A DNA stretch of 29,043 bases. Source: Paraglomus occultum (Eukaryota > Glomeromycota > Glomeromycetes > Paraglomerales > Paraglomeraceae). The position numbers and the translations under genes were made by a program. Under the pieces are notes generated by a model. The model searched no databases, was not told where the DNA came from, and saw only the letters and a program-made list of their open reading frames with translations. This document shows positions 27,812 through 29,043 of the stretch, in pieces (within the stretch, counting starts at the first letter, position 1; every line of letters begins with the position of its first letter). The stretch spans positions 1-29,043 of the forward strand of contig CAJVPJ010000313.1 in assembly GCA_910592205.1 (NCBI GenBank), given 5' to 3'.

Positions 27812-28292
27812 TTATGATCTATCCTCATTGTATTCATCCTCATCGTTCTCTAATTGAGAGAGTATGCTTTGTTCTAAATTTGGATTAAGCTTTTTATTTT
27901 TTTTCAATCATGTTAGAACTTATACGTCAACCTTGCAAATAGACGAAACGGGAATGTTGGTTATCGAAACGGGAATGTTGGTTATCGAAACGCAATTCTT
28001 TAAATCTGACCATTAAATATTTCCCAATTTGGGGTGTTTCGAATGTGTCGGACAACTAGTCCAAATTTACAATTCCTTTATAAAAACACTTTTGTAATAC
28101 TCGAGTTGCTTCGAACGCAGCCATCACAAAATCTTCTGCAAACGCCATTGTTTTAGCATCGATCCCAATATGGTTACGTTTCGTTCGGTGAACTGCAGTG
28201 CTTATTGATCCGCGCAATGCAATAAAACGTGATTGAGGAAATGCGACAGAGTCATCACAGTCCCATCTTGGTATCAATTTAATCCTAAGCAT
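27812..28292 (-). CDS. Candidate three-exon gene with a heptapeptide repeat (123 aa)
   Basis: Minus-strand exons 28292-28071, 27997-27926 and 27889-27812 join at phase 0. Exon 1 (MLRIKLIPRWDCDDSVAFPQ ... AFEATRVLQKCFYKGI) is a clean 74-codon frame. Intron 1 is GTAAAT..TAAAG (73 nt). Exon 2 contains a 7-residue repeat from the 21-bp tandem repeat (SITNIPV twice). Intron 2, GTATAAG..AAAAG with a CTAAC branch site, is only 36 nt, shorter than the others. Exon 3 ends in an acidic tail (LEQSILSQLENDEDEYNEDR). The exon 1 frame seems real; the rest is less sure. It diverges from PEX16, 263 bp away. No family recognised. Confidence 0.35.
27944..27991 (+). repeat. 21-bp tandem repeat, 2.3 copies
   Basis: CGAAACGGGAATGTTGGTTAT occurs exactly twice (27944-27964, 27965-27985), followed by a partial third CGAAACG. 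The unit is a multiple of three and open in several frames on the minus strand. Confidence 0.75.
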
Positions 28293-28555
28293 TTTAAACG
28301 CAAGTTTTCAAAATTCTCGTTAACACGCATCCGATACAAGTTCGCTATGCTTGTAGAAAACCAGCTATTATGCGCTATCTGTGATTTGGTCATTAATCAC
28401 GTTGTCATTTGTCATTGTTTGTGGCCCATTCGATAATCATAACCAATCAAACTACATATTAAATTTAAAATGACGTATCTTATAAACAGCGAAATTCCTG
28501 CCATGGGGGCTTTCTCTCGGTCGCATTACTAACGAGAAGCCAAGTGTCATGACCT
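28293..28555. promoter_or_regulatory. Divergent promoter region upstream of PEX16
   Basis: A 263-bp region between the divergent starts. It contains a TATA-like TCTTATAAAC (28,479-28,488), about 70 bp before the PEX16 ATG, and a CCAAT-like AACCAATCAAA (28,441-28,451). Confidence 0.35.
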
Positions 28556-29043
28556 ATGGAGCTTTTGAAAAAATATGACTCATTTATTGTAAATAATGCA
28601 GCACAAATTAGTTCAATTGAAAGTACTTTAAGGACTTTGACCTACATACTGCCCGGTATGCGTTGTTATCTAACCGATGATTACAAAAAAAAAGAACTTG
28701 CTACTGATCTTGCAGTATGATTCTTTGGTCTCTCTCTCATAGGACGCTTTGAAGACGCAGAATTTGCCTCAGAAGCACGTACTGTCTCGAGAATTCTTCG
28801 TTGTTTTACTGTTGATACTCTAACTGTATAGAAAGAAGCTTACACTAATTTTTTTTTAATTCTTAATCGATGCGATTAAAAATTGCTTGTCAAACAACGC
28901 AATTCTCCTGCGCGGTGGATCTTGTGTGTAAAACGTTTTATAACCTACGGTTGCTACCGCGGATCACAATTTCCCGCCTCGATCAAATCAACTAATACAA
29001 CATAGTATTCACGGCGTTAAATCTAATCGGCCTATATCATGAT
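28556..29043 (+). CDS. PEX16: Peroxisomal membrane protein Pex16, 5' part
   Basis: Exon 1 (28556-28655) reads [20 protein letters not shown], then [14 protein letters not shown]; a GTATGC..TCATAG intron leads to exon 2 at 28743, giving [12 protein letters not shown]. The run SSIES.LR.LTY.LPGRF.D.E.ASEA is characteristic of peroxin 16, which acts early in inserting peroxisomal membrane proteins and, in fungi such as Yarrowia, in peroxisome fission control. The exon 2 end is ambiguous: a GTACTG donor at 28779 (branch CTAAC, acceptor TATAG 28831) or a GTATAG donor at 28826. Neither gives a convincing Pex16 continuation in the remaining 200 bp, so the next exon probably lies beyond the window, or the gene is damaged here. 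The start ATG matches the expected N-terminal length. The frame from the nearby ATG at 28550 is out of phase. Confidence 0.82.

Overview
The window looks like nuclear DNA of an early-diverging filamentous fungus. It is AT-rich, and nearly every gene is cut by short GT-AG introns (about 50-120 nt) with CTAAC/CTAAT-like branch sites. It carries Pex16, a fungal-type short metallothionein and a fungal 14-TM drug exporter, and decayed repeats lie between the genes. An arbuscular-mycorrhizal (Glomeromycotina) or related Mucoromycota genome fits best; this is an inference from style, not a match to a named species.

Left edge (1-1,640): two divergent Cys/His-rich small genes share a 115-bp promoter, followed by about 1 kb of degenerate repeats and hairpins. 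This compact layout is unlike the rest of the window and may be part of a mobile element. From 1,877 to 2,802 there is a candidate four-exon membrane-protein gene with a palindromic CRE (TGACGTCA) at its 5' end.

Region 2,980-13,700 mixes host genes with repeats. A repeat family, present in three degenerate copies (2,980-3,466, 9,214-9,605 and 12,464-12,876), carries a small ORF and a conserved terminus. Between the copies lie an MFS-14 exporter (4,762-6,804), an orphan 7-TM receptor-like protein (7,421-9,191), a coiled-coil fragment, an uncertain ORF, and a multi-exon gene at 11,056-12,322 that appears broken by a single extra T. A Fic/DOC-like relic (13,072-13,340) lacks the catalytic motif.

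Region 14,760-29,043 is mostly conserved housekeeping: a small membrane protein, ribosomal protein eL34 (four exons), TFIIF alpha (TFG1/RAP74, polyQ-rich), an intronless class I SAM methyltransferase of bacterial/Rv2258c-like architecture, a 31-aa metallothionein in two exons, ribosomal protein eL24 (first exon only five coding bases), a candidate three-exon gene with a heptapeptide repeat, and the 5' part of PEX16, which runs into the right edge.

The genes do not form an operon or an obvious pathway. Functional themes are general transcription (TFG1), translation (eL34, eL24), peroxisome biogenesis (PEX16), metal handling (metallothionein), drug export (MFS) and membrane sensing (7-TM). No tRNA, rRNA, CRISPR array or intact transposase was found. 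Exon structures were worked out by hand from reading-frame continuity and splice signals; no transcript data were available.
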